A DNA stretch of 64,000 bases from Diaphorobacter sp. HDW4A (GCF_011305995.1 NZ_CP049910.1:248001-312000), one strand, 5' to 3'. Positions 49,470 through 59,189 are shown, counted from the first letter of the stretch. Program-made: numbers and translations. Notes: generated from the letters alone by a model not told the origin.

Positions 49470-50279
49470 TTATGCGTCCATTGCCTTGCGCACGCCGCGC
49501 AGGAAATCGACCGCCAGAGGGATGATCTTTTCGTGGGGTTGGTCTTCGAGCAGCTGGATGATCTTGCTGCCGATGATGACCGCGTCGGAGAACTTGGCAA
49601 TCGTCGCCGCCGTCTGCGCGTCGCGGATGCCGAAGCCCACGCCCACGGGGATCTTCACGTGTTCGCGGATTTTTGGCAGCATCGCTTCAACAGCCGAGGT
49701 GTCGAGCGCGCCCGAACCCGTCACGCCCTTGAGCGACACGTAGTACACGTAACCGGTCGCGATGTCCGCAACCTGCTGCATACGCTCAGGTGTGCTGGTG
49801 GGGGCAAGCAGGAAGATCAGATCCATGTTCTTCGCGCGCAGCTTGGCGGCGAAGTCGGTGGCTTCTTCCGGTGGATAGTCGACGATCAGCACGCCGTCGA
49901 CGCCAGCTTGCGCCGCGTCGTTCACGAAGGCATCGACGCCGTGGCTCTGGTCATAGCGTTCCACCGGGTTGGCGTAGCCCATCAGCACCACAGGCGTGGT
50001 CTGGTTCTTCTGGCGGAACTCGCGCACGTGGGCGAGTACCTGCTTGAGGTTCACGCCATTGGCGATGGCGCGGTCACCGGCCTTCTGGATCACCGGGCCG
50101 TCGGCCATGGGATCGGAGAACGGCACGCCGAGCTCGATCACATCGGCACCGCCTTCGACCATGCCGTGCATCAGCGAGGGTGTGATCTGGGCGAATGGAT
50201 AGCCGGCGGTGACGTAGGGAATCAGGGCCGAGCGGCCCTCGGATTTGAGTTTTTCGAATGTATCGTCAATGCGGCTCAT
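49470..50279 (-). CDS. trpA: Tryptophan synthase alpha chain
   Basis: TrpA cleaves indole-3-glycerol phosphate and passes indole to TrpB. The 269-residue TIM barrel has the catalytic Glu49 ([10 protein letters not shown]) and Asp60 (PMADGP), the same numbering as the E. coli enzyme, and VGVGFGI near the phosphate site. The ATG at 50279 overlaps the trpB stop by 4 bp, coupling the two subunits. Confidence 0.97.
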   Translation of the reverse strand: MSRIDDTFEKLKSEGRSALIPYVTAGYPFAQITPSLMHGMVEGGADVIELGVPFSDPMADGPVIQKAGDRAIANGVNLKQVLAHVREFRQKNQTTPVVLMGYANPVERYDQSHGVDAFVNDAAQAGVDGVLIVDYPPEEATDFAAKLRAKNMDLIFLLAPTSTPERMQQVADIATGYVYYVSLKGVTGSGALDTSAVEAMLPKIREHVKIPVGVGFGIRDAQTAATIAKFSDAVIIGSKIIQLLEDQPHEKIIPLAVDFLRGVRKAMDA

Positions 50280-51544
50280 GCTGCAGGACCTCCCTTGACT
50301 GTGTGGCCGCGCATGCTGGGGCGGTCGTAGTATTCGCCGCCGGTCAGGTCCGCCACGGTGCCGATGTCCTTGTCGCCGCGGCCCGAGAGGCACACGAGGA
50401 TAGACTGGTCCTTGCGCATTTCCTTGGCGAGCTTCATCGCGTAGGCAAACGCGTGGCTCGATTCGAGCGCGGGAATGATGCCTTCGGTGCGGCACAGGTA
50501 GTGGAAGGCTTCGAGCGCTTCCTTGTCGGTGATGCCGACGTACTGTGCACGCTTGATCTCTTGCAACCAGGCGTGCTCGGGGCCGACGCCGGGGTAGTCG
50601 AGGCCCGCGCTGATGCTGTGGGTTTCGGTGATCTGGCCGTTCTCATCTTGCAGGATGAAGGTGCGGTTGCCATGCAGTACGCCCGACGAGCCGCGTTGCA
50701 GCGAAGCTGAATGCTTGCCGCTGTCAAGGCCTTCACCGGCCGCTTCGACGCCGATCAGGCGCGTCTTTTCGTGCGGGATGTAGGGGTAGAAGATACCCAT
50801 GGCGTTGCTGCCACCGCCCACGCAGGCGACGACGGCGTCGGGGTGCTCAGCGGCGATTTTCTGGTCCTTGAGCATCTCGGGCATCTGCGTGAGGCATTCG
50901 GTGCCGATCACGCTCTGGAAGTCGCGCACCATCATCGGATAGGGGTGCGGACCGGCCACGGTGCCGATGATGTAGAAGGTGTTGTCGACATTGGCGACCC
51001 AGTCGCGCATGGCCTCATTGAGCGCGTCCTTGAGCGTCTTGCTGCCCGACTCGACCGGGATGACGGTCGCGCCCAACAGCTTCATGCGGTAGACGTTGGG
51101 GCTCTGGCGCTTCACATCTTCGGCGCCCATGTAGACCACGCATTCGAGGCCGTAGCGCGCGCAGATCGTGGCCGTGGCCACGCCGTGCTGGCCCGCGCCG
51201 GTCTCGGCAATGATGCGCGGCTTGCCCATGCGCTTGGCGAGCATGGCCTGGCCGATCACGTTGTTGATCTTGTGCGCACCGGTGTGGTTCAAGTCTTCAC
51301 GCTTCAGATAGATCTGCGCGCCGCCCATTTCCTCGCTGGTGCGTGCAGCGTGGTAGACGGGCGAGGGACGGCCCACGAAGTGCGCCAGCTCGTAACGGAA
51401 TTCACGCAGGAACTCCGGATCGTTCTGGTACTTGGCATAGGCGTCACGCAGCTCGATGATGGCGTGGGTCAGGGTTTCGCTGGCGAAGGTGCCGCCATAC
51501 GGGCCGAAGTGGCCCTGTGCGTCAGGGAATTGGTATTGAGACAT
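50276..51544 (-). CDS. trpB: Tryptophan synthase beta chain
   Basis: TrpB joins indole to serine with PLP. The 422-residue protein has the PLP lysine Lys92 in [11 protein letters not shown], the phosphate loop GGGSNAMG and [14 protein letters not shown] 51544 gives [18 protein letters not shown], the expected start; a TTG at 51559 is less likely. trpF ends 11 bp upstream, so trpF, trpB and trpA form one unit. Confidence 0.97.
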   Translation of the reverse strand: MSQYQFPDAQGHFGPYGGTFASETLTHAIIELRDAYAKYQNDPEFLREFRYELAHFVGRPSPVYHAARTSEEMGGAQIYLKREDLNHTGAHKINNVIGQAMLAKRMGKPRIIAETGAGQHGVATATICARYGLECVVYMGAEDVKRQSPNVYRMKLLGATVIPVESGSKTLKDALNEAMRDWVANVDNTFYIIGTVAGPHPYPMMVRDFQSVIGTECLTQMPEMLKDQKIAAEHPDAVVACVGGGSNAMGIFYPYIPHEKTRLIGVEAAGEGLDSGKHSASLQRGSSGVLHGNRTFILQDENGQITETHSISAGLDYPGVGPEHAWLQEIKRAQYVGITDKEALEAFHYLCRTEGIIPALESSHAFAYAMKLAKEMRKDQSILVCLSGRGDKDIGTVADLTGGEYYDRPSMRGHTVKGGPAA

Positions 51545-51555
51545 GGTCAGAGAAT

Positions 51556-52296
51556 TCAAGCAGTTGCTGCATCGGCGGCTCGTACGGCGGCGATGAAGCG
51601 GTGGATCTTGTCGGCGTCCTTGATGCCCTTGAGCGTACCGCCCCCGGGAGCATCGGCTTCGACGCCGGAGCTCACATCAACGGCCAGCGTCAGGCAACGC
51701 GGCCGTACCTGCAAGATGCCATCGGTCACGTTTGCAGGCGTGAGTCCACCAGACAAAACGAGATGAGAGGCTACGCTTGGTGGAAGGAGTGACCAATTGA
51801 ATGTTTTGCCACCGCCACCGAATCCGTCGACATGGGCGTCAAGGAGGATGGCTCGGGCTTGAGAGTGATCTTCCGCGTATTTTACGAGGTTGAACGAAGT
51901 CGCACCAGAGCCCAATGGAATTCGGGCCGCGCGCAGATAGGGGCGATGGCCTTGACCACTGGCGAGCCAGCAGTCCTCTGGCGTCTCGTCGCCGTGAAAT
52001 TGCAGCATGGAGCCGGGGACCTGGTCCGCCACGGCGATGACTTCTTCGGCTGGCGCATTCACGAAGAGCAACACCGGCGTGACGAACGGCGGCAGGCGGC
52101 GCGCCAACTCGGCGGCGCGCAGGGCCGTGACGGCACGCGGGCTCTTGGCATACAGCACGAAGCCGATGGCATCGGCACCGGCGGCTACGGCGGCGTCGAG
52201 GTCCTGCTCACGCGTGAGTCCGCAAATTTTGATGCGAGTACGCGCGGCGGGGAGGGCGGAAACGGAGGGATTCGAGTCCTCTAGGTGCTTGTCCAT
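51556..52296 (-). CDS. trpF: Phosphoribosylanthranilate isomerase
   Basis: TrpF performs the Amadori isomerisation of phosphoribosylanthranilate in tryptophan synthesis. The 246-residue TIM barrel has the catalytic Cys in [15 protein letters not shown] and the catalytic Asp in [18 protein letters not shown], plus [10 protein letters not shown] and [11 protein letters not shown] 52296 gives a roughly 20-residue tail before the barrel, slightly longer than usual. There is no trp leader peptide upstream. Confidence 0.95.
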   Translation of the reverse strand: MDKHLEDSNPSVSALPAARTRIKICGLTREQDLDAAVAAGADAIGFVLYAKSPRAVTALRAAELARRLPPFVTPVLLFVNAPAEEVIAVADQVPGSMLQFHGDETPEDCWLASGQGHRPYLRAARIPLGSGATSFNLVKYAEDHSQARAILLDAHVDGFGGGGKTFNWSLLPPSVASHLVLSGGLTPANVTDGILQVRPRCLTLAVDVSSGVEADAPGGGTLKGIKDADKIHRFIAAVRAADAATA

Positions 52297-52343
52297 GGCG
52301 ATAAGGTCGTCAGTGTGAGTGACGGACTGGGGAGGTCGGGATG

Positions 52344-53180
52344 TCAGGGAAGCCAATCATACGCAGGCGCGTGTGTGGGCAATCCCCATTTTTCGGCATA
52401 GACGGGGCCAAGAAAGTACAGACCGTCCGGCGAGAACGTGGGGGCGGCGGCGTCTCGCGAGCGGGCAGCCAGAACGTCGATCATCCATTCCGGCTCCTTG
52501 TCTCCTCGGCCGACGGCGATCAGGCAGCCCATGATGTTGCGGATCATGTGGTGCAGGAAGGCGTTGGCCTCGAACTCGAAGCGCCAATAACAGGGCGTGA
52601 AGTGATGCAGGCTGTTGCGCTCGTCTTCGATGCGGCCCGGTGGGGCACCGCGTCGCGAGATGGTGATGCGCTGCATGGTCTTCACGGGGGACTTGGCCTG
52701 GCATGCGGAGGCACGCAATGAGGTGAAGTCATGCTCGCCGAGCAGGTGGGACGCGGCACGCTCCATGGCTTCGCCATTCAACGGGTGGAACACCCAGCCG
52801 ACGCGACCCGTCTCGACGCTGGGGCGCACGGGCGACTGCAGTAGCACATAGGCATAGCGCCGCGCCACGGCGCTTGCGCGCGAGTGAAATTCGTCGGGCA
52901 CGGGCTGGGCCCATTGCACGGCAATGTCGGGTGGCAGGAAGGTGTTGGTGCCGCGCACCCAGGAAAACGGCGCGCGCTGCAGTTCGGTGTCGAAATGGAC
53001 GACCTGCATGACGCCGTGGACTCCCGTGTCGGTGCGACCCGCACAGAGAGTGGATATCTCATGAGTAGCAAAGCGGCCCAAGGCCGCTTCGAGGTGATCC
53101 TGTACGGTGTTGCCGGAGAGCTGGCTTTGCCAGCCGCTGTAGGCTTGACCGTTGTAACTTACGCCCAATGCGATCCGCAT
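52344..53180 (-). CDS. truA: tRNA pseudouridine synthase A
   Basis: TruA makes pseudouridines 38-40 in the tRNA anticodon stem. The 278-residue protein begins MRIALGVSYNGQAYSGWQ, carries the catalytic Asp51 in CAGRTDTGVHG and has the C-terminal FLHHMIRNIMG motif. Its place between fimV and trpF is conserved in beta- and gammaproteobacteria. Confidence 0.96.
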   Translation of the reverse strand: MRIALGVSYNGQAYSGWQSQLSGNTVQDHLEAALGRFATHEISTLCAGRTDTGVHGVMQVVHFDTELQRAPFSWVRGTNTFLPPDIAVQWAQPVPDEFHSRASAVARRYAYVLLQSPVRPSVETGRVGWVFHPLNGEAMERAASHLLGEHDFTSLRASACQAKSPVKTMQRITISRRGAPPGRIEDERNSLHHFTPCYWRFEFEANAFLHHMIRNIMGCLIAVGRGDKEPEWMIDVLAARSRDAAAPTFSPDGLYFLGPVYAEKWGLPTHAPAYDWLP

Positions 53181-53244
53181 CGAAACCTCCTTGTGAGGAG
53201 CGATTGGATCACACTGGGTGACTTTGCTCGCGCAGGGGCCAAAA

Positions 53245-55965
53245 TCAACCCAGCTTGGAGAGCAGTTGCTGAGCGCGCTGCTTCAGCTCGCCAGAGGCTT
53301 CGGCGATCACTTCTTCGACAAGGGTGCGGGCACCTTCGCTGTCGCCGATGGCGTTGAACTCTTCGGCCAGCGCCAGCTTGGTGTTCAGCGGATCATCCGG
53401 CATCGCGGCTCCGGACAGCGAGGCCATCGGTGCTGGTGCGGTCGTCGGGTGCTGGGCGCTGGTGGCGCTGTTCAGGTCGAGCGAGATGCCGCCCAGATCG
53501 AATTCCAGCGGCTGACGAGCCGTGGTTTCGACGTAGTGGGCAGCTTCCGCAGCGGCTGCAGCAGCGCTGGCAGCGGGCTTGTTGAACGACAGGTCATCCA
53601 GTTGGAAGTCCAGACCATTCGATGCCGCAGCTGGGGCTGATGGAGGTGTAAAGACAGCCGGTGCCGTTGGTGTATCCAGAGACAGCGATGGCAGCTCGAA
53701 GTCGGGTAGCTTGGGTGCTGCAGCCGTCTCTGCTGGCGAAGGCGCAATAGGCGGAGTCCACTGGTGGTTCTGCGGGGCAGCGTTCGAGGCGGACGTGCCG
53801 AGATTCAGGTCGAGGTCCAGATCATCCAGTGCAGCGACCGCGACAGGTGCCGGGGCGGACGAATGGAATTGCACTGGCAGCGTGCTAGGTGCGTCCAAGT
53901 CCAGATGCTCGGACTTCGAAGACGCAGCAACGGCTGCTGCAACACCGGCAGAACCAGCGGCGCGAGCGACGGATTGCTGATAGAACGCGTTTTCCGGGTC
54001 CTGTGTTCGGCCAAGTTCGGCCACGCGCGCCCAGTCCACGCCCTGACCTTGGGTCAGGGCAAACAGTTCGCGGGCCTGTGCTTCCAGCGCCTTGCGGTCT
54101 TGGCGCTTGGCGTAGATTTCGGCCAGCTTCACATGCACGGAAGTGCGCTCGGGATTGACACGAGCGGCTTCGCGAAGGATTTCCTCGGCCTGCAGATCGC
54201 GGCCGTAGGCGAGGTACACGTCGGCTTCGGCGACGGGATCGACTTCACCCGCATCCAGCTGGCTGGGTGAATAGGCGAGCGAGGATGAGCCGGTGGACAG
54301 GCCGCTGTTGGCGGTGTCCACACGCTGACCACCGCTTGCGCCGAAGAACGAGTCGGGCGCGAGGCTGCTGTCCATCATCGAGCTGTCGGACGGGGCGAGC
54401 GACGCGGCCTTGCGGCGTTGTGCGATCTTGTAGCCTCCCAGACCCAGCAGGGCGAGCAGAGCGACGCCGAGGCCGCCGAGCATGAGCGGGTCTTCGGTGA
54501 GGTTCTCGAAGAAAGTGGGCTCTGGCGGAGGAGGTGGTGGCGGCACGATGACGCGCTTCTTGGGCGCAGGTGCCGAGGCTGACGAAGCCGCGTCGGAGGC
54601 GGCTGCGACGGCGTCGCTGGCCGCAGTGACTGCGGAGCTGGCAGCGGTGACCGCAGCGGAGGCTGCCGAAGAGGCGGCCTCGGCAGCTGCAGCCGCTGCG
54701 CTGGCAGCCGTGGTTGCTGGCGCTGCGGCTGCGGATGCAGCAGGCACGGCGGGGGCCGCTGTAGCGCCCGCACCGGGAACTGTTGCAGGCACGGTGGCCA
54801 CTGCGGGCAGATCGGCGGGCTTGCTGGCGGTGGCTGCAGGCGTGCCTGCGGCGGCACCAACCTTGTTCAACTCCGAGATGTTCTTGGACAGCTCGGCCAT
54901 GCGCTCGGCATTCTGGTTCGACTGGCGATCCTGGGCGAGCTTCTCGTCCTTCTTCGCAGTCTGCACGCCACCCTTGGAGAGTGTGAGCTTGTCGGACGAG
55001 GCCGTGGCAGGCTTCTGATCGTCGACCTGGGACTGCACCGAACCCTTGGCCGCGCGCTGCGGTGTTGCCACTTCGACAGAAGGCGCGGCAGTCGCAAGAC
55101 GGCGACGGAATTCGTTGAAGTCGCGGCTCTGGGCAGCGATGATCTTCTTGGCTTCGCCCGCAGTCACGGCCTGGGCCTGCGACTCGGTCGGCATCTGCAG
55201 CACGGTGCCCGCGCGCAGACGGTTCACGTTGCCGTTGATGAAAGCGTTCGGGTTGGCGCGCATCATGGCGACCAGCATCTGGTCAAGCGACACGCCTGCA
55301 GGGCGATGGGCACCGGCGATGCGGCCGGCGGTTTCACCGCTGCGCACGCGCACCTCTTCACCGCCACCTGACGATTCGGCGGCTGGTGCCGGTGCCGGAG
55401 CAACACGTTGCGTAGGTGCCTGAGCGCGGCGTTCCTGGATCTGTGGCAGGTTGCGCTGTGCGGGGACCACGATGGGAGCGGATTCGGGACGCTCGGAGAA
55501 GCGGGATTCCTGCGAGCTGATCTGCGGAGCAGTGGTTTGCGGTGCGGCAGGGCGGCGCAGCTCCGGCGGATCCAACAACATGGTGTAACTGCGCACGATG
55601 TGGCCCGATGCCCACGTGGCATCGATCACCAGATCCACAAAGGGATCGCTGATCGCCTTGGAACTGCTCAAGCGGAGCACGCCTGTGCCATCCGGGCGAC
55701 GTTGAAACTGCACGCGGATGTCGTTGACGGACGGCGTGTATTCGAGTCCCTGAGCTCGATAGACGTCGGGCGTGGCCGTGGAGGCCTTCAACGACTCGGC
55801 TTCTGCCGCAGAGACCTGAGGCAGGTCGATATCCGCTCGCAATGGCTCCCCCAGAGCGGATCGCACATGGATCTGGCCCAGCGCCAAAGCGTGAACATCG
55901 GCTGTGAACAGGCCGGTGGATACGATGGCAGCAGCCGCCAAAACAGAAAATTTCCAGCGATGCAT
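53245..55965 (-). CDS. fimV: FimV/HubP-family polar hub protein
   Basis: FimV organises the cell pole and supports type IV pilus assembly and twitching. The 906-residue protein has a signal peptide (about residues 1-27), the conserved periplasmic N-terminal domain (LGQIHVRSALGEPLRADIDLP), a LysM-like peptidoglycan-binding segment (about 205-265), an Ala/Ser/Pro-rich coiled and low-complexity region (about 340-495), one membrane helix (about 498-520) and a cytoplasmic TPR part. The C-terminal FimV domain (LALAEEFNAIGDSEGARTLVEEV) is intact. Position between asd and truA is the classic location. Confidence 0.94.
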   Translation of the reverse strand: MHRWKFSVLAAAAIVSTGLFTADVHALALGQIHVRSALGEPLRADIDLPQVSAAEAESLKASTATPDVYRAQGLEYTPSVNDIRVQFQRRPDGTGVLRLSSSKAISDPFVDLVIDATWASGHIVRSYTMLLDPPELRRPAAPQTTAPQISSQESRFSERPESAPIVVPAQRNLPQIQERRAQAPTQRVAPAPAPAAESSGGGEEVRVRSGETAGRIAGAHRPAGVSLDQMLVAMMRANPNAFINGNVNRLRAGTVLQMPTESQAQAVTAGEAKKIIAAQSRDFNEFRRRLATAAPSVEVATPQRAAKGSVQSQVDDQKPATASSDKLTLSKGGVQTAKKDEKLAQDRQSNQNAERMAELSKNISELNKVGAAAGTPAATASKPADLPAVATVPATVPGAGATAAPAVPAASAAAAPATTAASAAAAAAEAASSAASAAVTAASSAVTAASDAVAAASDAASSASAPAPKKRVIVPPPPPPPEPTFFENLTEDPLMLGGLGVALLALLGLGGYKIAQRRKAASLAPSDSSMMDSSLAPDSFFGASGGQRVDTANSGLSTGSSSLAYSPSQLDAGEVDPVAEADVYLAYGRDLQAEEILREAARVNPERTSVHVKLAEIYAKRQDRKALEAQARELFALTQGQGVDWARVAELGRTQDPENAFYQQSVARAAGSAGVAAAVAASSKSEHLDLDAPSTLPVQFHSSAPAPVAVAALDDLDLDLNLGTSASNAAPQNHQWTPPIAPSPAETAAAPKLPDFELPSLSLDTPTAPAVFTPPSAPAAASNGLDFQLDDLSFNKPAASAAAAAAEAAHYVETTARQPLEFDLGGISLDLNSATSAQHPTTAPAPMASLSGAAMPDDPLNTKLALAEEFNAIGDSEGARTLVEEVIAEASGELKQRAQQLLSKLG

Positions 55966-56241
55966 GTGTGCAACTTATTGATGATTTATTGGGCTTTGAG
56001 ATGACGCAATAGGTTTTCTTTTGGTGTCATCCACTACGGGTCGTGAAAATATGTAAAAGCACCATAGCATCAATGTTTTGCACTGACAAGCTGATGCGAC
56101 ACTCCAACTTCACTCTCCACTCGTTTGGTAGAGAAGCGCTATTTCATATGTTGGTATTGGACAACGGCCTGTCGCAAATTGTATCTTCACCTCCCACCGA
56201 TCACGAAATTCTGACCGTTGAGAGGTGATTGCCATCAAGTG

Positions 56242-57372
56242 TTACGCGTCGAGCAGGATGCGCAGCATGCGGCGCAGTGGCTCGGCAGCGCCCCACAGCA
56301 ATTGGTCACCGATGGTGAATGCACCGACGTACTCGGGGCCCATGGCGAGCTTGCGGATGCGGCCTACAGGGATGGTCATGGTGCCGGTTACGGCCACAGG
56401 GGTCAGATCCTTGATCGTGGCTTCCTTGTTGTTCGGAACCACCTTCACCCACTCGTTGTCGGCAGCGATCATGGCCTCGATGTCGGCGACGGGCACATCC
56501 TTCTTGAGCTTGAAGGTCAGTGCCTGGCTGTGGCAACGCATCGCGCCCACGCGCACGCAGAAACCATCGACCGGGATCGCCGGCGTGCCGAAGCCTTCGC
56601 CCAGACCCATGATCTTGTTGGTTTCGGCCATGCCCTTCCATTCTTCCTTGGACATGCCGTTGCCCAGATCCTTGTCGATCCAGGGAATCAGACTGCCGCC
56701 CAGTGGCACCAGGAAGTTGGACGTTTCTTGGGCCGACAGATTGCGTTGCTTCGCCACCACCATGCGGTCGATCTCAAGGATTGCGCTCTTGGGATCGTCG
56801 AGCAGGGCCTTCACTTCGGCGTTCAGCGTGCCGTACTGCGTGAGCAGCTCACGCATGTGCTGGGCACCGCCGCCGGATGCGGCTTGATACGTTTGTGTGC
56901 TCATCCACTCGACCAGACCGGCCTTGTAGAGTGCGCCCACCCCCATCAGCATGCAGGAGACAGTGCAGTTGCCGCCCACCCAGTTGTTTCCACCCTTGGC
57001 GAGGGCGTTCTTGATCACGGGCATGTTCACCGGATCGAGAATGATGACTGCGTCATCCTTCATGCGAAGGGTGGAGGCGGCGTCGATCCAGTGGCCATTC
57101 CAGCCTGCGGCGCGCAGCTTGGGGAAAACCTCGGTGGTGTAGTCACCGCCTTGGGCGGTGATGATGATGTCGCAGCGCTTGAGGGCGTCGATGTTGAACG
57201 CGTCCTGCAGCGTGGTTTCGTTCTTGGCCATCGCCGGAGCCTTGCCGCCGGCGTTGGATGTGGAGAAGAACAGGGGCTCGATCAGATCGAAGTCATTTTC
57301 CTGTTGCATGCGGTCCATGAGAACCGAGCCGACCATGCCACGCCAGCCGACCAAACCTACCAACTTGCTCAT
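56242..57372 (-). CDS. asd: Aspartate-semialdehyde dehydrogenase
   Basis: Asd reduces aspartyl phosphate to aspartate semialdehyde, the branch point to lysine, diaminopimelate, methionine, threonine and isoleucine. The 376-residue enzyme has the NADP motif [11 protein letters not shown] (residues 6-16) and the catalytic Cys136 in GGNCTVSCM. It belongs to the longer gammaproteobacterial type. ATG 57372 has GAAAGGG eight bases upstream. The 200 bp in front carry a leader peptide rich in Thr, Ile and Lys codons, alternative hairpins and a terminator-like structure, suggesting end-product attenuation. Confidence 0.97.
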   Translation of the reverse strand: MSKLVGLVGWRGMVGSVLMDRMQQENDFDLIEPLFFSTSNAGGKAPAMAKNETTLQDAFNIDALKRCDIIITAQGGDYTTEVFPKLRAAGWNGHWIDAASTLRMKDDAVIILDPVNMPVIKNALAKGGNNWVGGNCTVSCMLMGVGALYKAGLVEWMSTQTYQAASGGGAQHMRELLTQYGTLNAEVKALLDDPKSAILEIDRMVVAKQRNLSAQETSNFLVPLGGSLIPWIDKDLGNGMSKEEWKGMAETNKIMGLGEGFGTPAIPVDGFCVRVGAMRCHSQALTFKLKKDVPVADIEAMIAADNEWVKVVPNNKEATIKDLTPVAVTGTMTIPVGRIRKLAMGPEYVGAFTIGDQLLWGAAEPLRRMLRILLDA

Positions 57373-57387
57373 TTTCAACGCCCTTTC

Positions 57388-57419
57388 AAAGTAAAACAGT
57401 GACCCCGATCGGGACTGCT
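57388..57419 (-). terminator. Terminator-like hairpin just before asd
   Basis: On the minus strand AGCAGT and ACTGTT form an outer stem around the palindrome CCCGATCGGG, followed by TTTTACTTT. The U-tract is imperfect. It lies between the leader peptide and the asd ribosome binding site, where an attenuator terminator is expected. Confidence 0.5.
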
Positions 57420-57420
57420 C

Positions 57421-57485
57421 GCCTGGCTCGTCAGGCCAGGAAGGGCGCACGACGAACCAGGCTGGGTCAGCCCTTAATCGTCGTG
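57421..57485 (-). promoter_or_regulatory. Mutually exclusive hairpins in the asd leader
   Basis: In the minus-strand transcript GCCTGGTTCGTC (57462-57451) pairs with GACGAGCCAGGC (57432-57421), a 12-bp stem with one G-U pair. The TCGTCGTG part (57455-57448) can instead pair with CACGACGA (57485-57478), which lies inside the Ile-Thr-Thr-Ile codons of the leader peptide. In that case the freed GCCAGG (57427-57422) can pair locally with CCTGGC (57440-57435). A ribosome stalled on the leader codons would block the first pairing. The loop bases CGCCCTT (57447-57441) also complement AAGGGCG (57385-57379) at the asd ribosome binding site. Confidence 0.6.
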
Positions 57486-57571
57486 ATTTTGGAGATGATG
57501 GTTGCGCACGCAGCCAAACCAGCCAGGTTGGCAGGGGCAGTGTTCAGGGCGAACGGGCGAGCAGCAAACAT
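57467..57571 (-). CDS. Putative asd leader peptide (Thr/Ile/Lys-rich)
   Basis: This 34-residue ORF runs from ATG 57571 to TGA 57467. Its last eleven residues are [11 protein letters not shown], so nine of eleven are Thr, Ile or Lys, three end products made from aspartate semialdehyde. It ends 94 bases before asd on the same strand. A TACAAT -10 box ends 8 bases before its ATG, so the transcript may be leaderless. The arrangement resembles thrL of E. coli in logic, though not in sequence. It is too short for normal gene callers. That it is translated and regulatory is inference from codon content and the overlapping hairpins. Confidence 0.6.
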   Translation of the reverse strand: MFAARPFALNTAPANLAGLAACATIISKITTIKG

Positions 57572-57579
57572 AGGCGGTC

Positions 57580-57585
57580 ATTGTA
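57580..57585 (-). promoter_or_regulatory. -10 box for the asd leader transcript
   Basis: TACAAT on the minus strand (57585-57580) is a good -10 match. No clear -35 element lies 16-18 bp upstream. The predicted start site falls at or a few bases before the leader-peptide ATG. Confidence 0.5.
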
Positions 57586-57747
57586 GCGGAGATGCCTGTT
57601 TTGTGGTGTTTTTGTGGCGCAACATTTTTTGCAATTCATTTGGTAGTTCGGCATATGCTGTTGTGGCGATTGCGTGGACTACTACCGTTTCTCGCAGTCC
57701 GAACGTGCGTTTCGAATCCTTTTCATCCTTTCATTCACTTATTTTCC

Positions 57748-57758
57748 GGAGGTGATCC
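57748..57758 (+). promoter_or_regulatory. Full-length Shine-Dalgarno of the DUF1508 gene
   Basis: GGAGGTGATCC is the exact complement of the 11 bases GGATCACCTCC at the 3' end of 16S rRNA, with the ATG directly after it and the GGAGG core 6 bases from the start. It implies very strong translation initiation. Confidence 0.85.
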
Positions 57759-58091
57759 ATGGCAGGTTGGTTTGAACTCAGCAAGAGCAGTGACGGGCAG
57801 TTCCGCTTCGTCCTCAAGGCGGGCAACGCGGAGACCATTCTCACGAGCGAACTCTACAAGACCAAGGCCTCGGCCGAAAACGGCATCGCGTCCGTGCAGA
57901 CCAATGCAGGGCTCGAGGAGCGCTATGAGCGCAAGGAAGCCACAAACGGCAAGTCCTTCTTCAACCTGAAGGCGGCGAACCACCAAGTCATCGGCAGCAG
58001 CCAGATGTATGCCACGGCCAAGTCGCGAGATGAAGGCATCGCATCCGTAAAGGTCAACGGGGCGAGCAAGACGGTCAAAGACAACAGCTGA
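57759..58091 (+). CDS. YegP/DUF1508 family protein
   Basis: The 110-residue protein contains two tandem DUF1508 units, WFELSKSSDGQFRFVLKAGNAETILTSE and YERKEATNGKSFFNLKAANHQVIGSSQ, each followed by SxxxxxxGIASV. This is the UPF0339 fold of YegP; its function is unknown although such small proteins are often abundant or stress-induced. The ribosome binding site is exceptionally strong. It starts the plus-strand block that separates asd from leuB and is followed by a terminator. Confidence 0.9.
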   Translation: MAGWFELSKSSDGQFRFVLKAGNAETILTSELYKTKASAENGIASVQTNAGLEERYERKEATNGKSFFNLKAANHQVIGSSQMYATAKSRDEGIASVKVNGASKTVKDNS

Positions 58092-58115
58092 TCGAACACT
58101 TCTGGCACATGACAG

Positions 58116-58139
58116 GGCAGCCCTCGTGGCTGCCTTTTT
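58116..58139 (+). terminator. Terminator after the DUF1508 gene
   Basis: GGCAGCC (58116-58122) and GGCTGCC (58128-58134) form a stem with a 5-nt loop, followed by TTTTT. Confidence 0.92.
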
Positions 58140-58232
58140 CATTTTGAATTCACGAAACGATCATGGAATCGACATTCGAGTGTCATGCGGTCTTTCTACA
58201 GTAATTGGGTTGTTTGACTCACATCTTTAGAA

Positions 58233-59189
58233 ATGAAAAAAACAGTTCTGGCCATGGCCGTAGCGGGGGCGGCGATGGCATCGCCTGCATGGGCGCTCAA
58301 TGTGCTGATCAGCAACGACGACGGGCTGACCAGCAATGTCAAGGCGTTGTATGACGGTCTCAAGGGCGCGGGCCACAACGTGGTGGTATCCGTGCCGTGC
58401 AGTCCGCAAAGCGGACGCAGCGCCGGCATCGTGATGTACAGCTCTACGACCATCAACGCCGACAACGATGCGCAGATCACCAAGGAAAATGGCTGCCACA
58501 ACGGTGCTGCACCCATCGGGGCACCTGCGGCGGGTGCATTCACCAAGGACGGCTATACCGGAGGTGATTGGCACTATGTGCATGGCACGCCGGTGATGGC
58601 GACGCTGTATGGCCTTGACATCCTGGCCAAGCAACGCTTTGGTGGAGTGCCTGACGTGGTTCTCTCCGGGCCGAACGAAGGGCAGAACATCGGTTCGCTG
58701 ATTGTCAATTCCGGCACCATCGGCAATGTGCAGATGGCCGCGATCCGTGGTATTCCGGCGATTGCGCTGAGCGCCGACAGCAACACCGTCGACGACAGCC
58801 AGTTGGCCAATCCGAATTCGAAGATCGTCGCGGGCCTGACCGTCAAGCTGCTCGCCAGCCTTGTCGCGCAGAAGGGCAGCGGCCCGCTGCTCGCCAAGGG
58901 AGTGGCACTGAACGTGAATTTCCCGAAGGCGATTGCGGGCGACACAGGCTTTGCCTTCTCGCGCGTGGGTACCTACAACGCCTACGAACTGGGCTTTCGC
59001 GTAGCCAATGGCGTCTACAGCATGGGCGCGGTCGTGAACACGGCCAAACCGAACGCGACACAGACAGAAGACGAATCGGTGATCGTAGCCTCCAAGGTGG
59101 CGGTATCCGCCATGCAGTTCGGCTATGAGCACCGCCCCGCTGCGCAGGAATGGCTGCGCCTGCGCTTGCAAACCCTCAAGGGCCAATGA
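58233..59189 (+). CDS. Exported SurE-family 5'/3'-nucleotidase
   Basis: The 318-residue protein has the SurE fold: the metal-binding Asp29 and Asp30 in LISNDDGL, the Ser/Gly loop in CSPQSGRSAG, and the Asn ligand in SGPNEGQNIG. SurE enzymes dephosphorylate nucleotides. Unusually it starts with a cleavable signal peptide (MKKTVLAMAVAGAAMASPAWA), so it should work in the periplasm or outside, unlike the cytoplasmic stress-survival SurE linked to pcm-rpoS. It may salvage phosphate or nucleosides. A lipoprotein gene follows 11 bp downstream. Confidence 0.9.
   Translation: MKKTVLAMAVAGAAMASPAWALNVLISNDDGLTSNVKALYDGLKGAGHNVVVSVPCSPQSGRSAGIVMYSSTTINADNDAQITKENGCHNGAAPIGAPAAGAFTKDGYTGGDWHYVHGTPVMATLYGLDILAKQRFGGVPDVVLSGPNEGQNIGSLIVNSGTIGNVQMAAIRGIPAIALSADSNTVDDSQLANPNSKIVAGLTVKLLASLVAQKGSGPLLAKGVALNVNFPKAIAGDTGFAFSRVGTYNAYELGFRVANGVYSMGAVVNTAKPNATQTEDESVIVASKVAVSAMQFGYEHRPAAQEWLRLRLQTLKGQ

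Noticed and set aside
49394..52344. trp leader peptide or Trp-codon attenuator before trpF
   Set aside because: The short gap between truA and trpF has no ORF with tandem Trp codons and no terminator hairpin.
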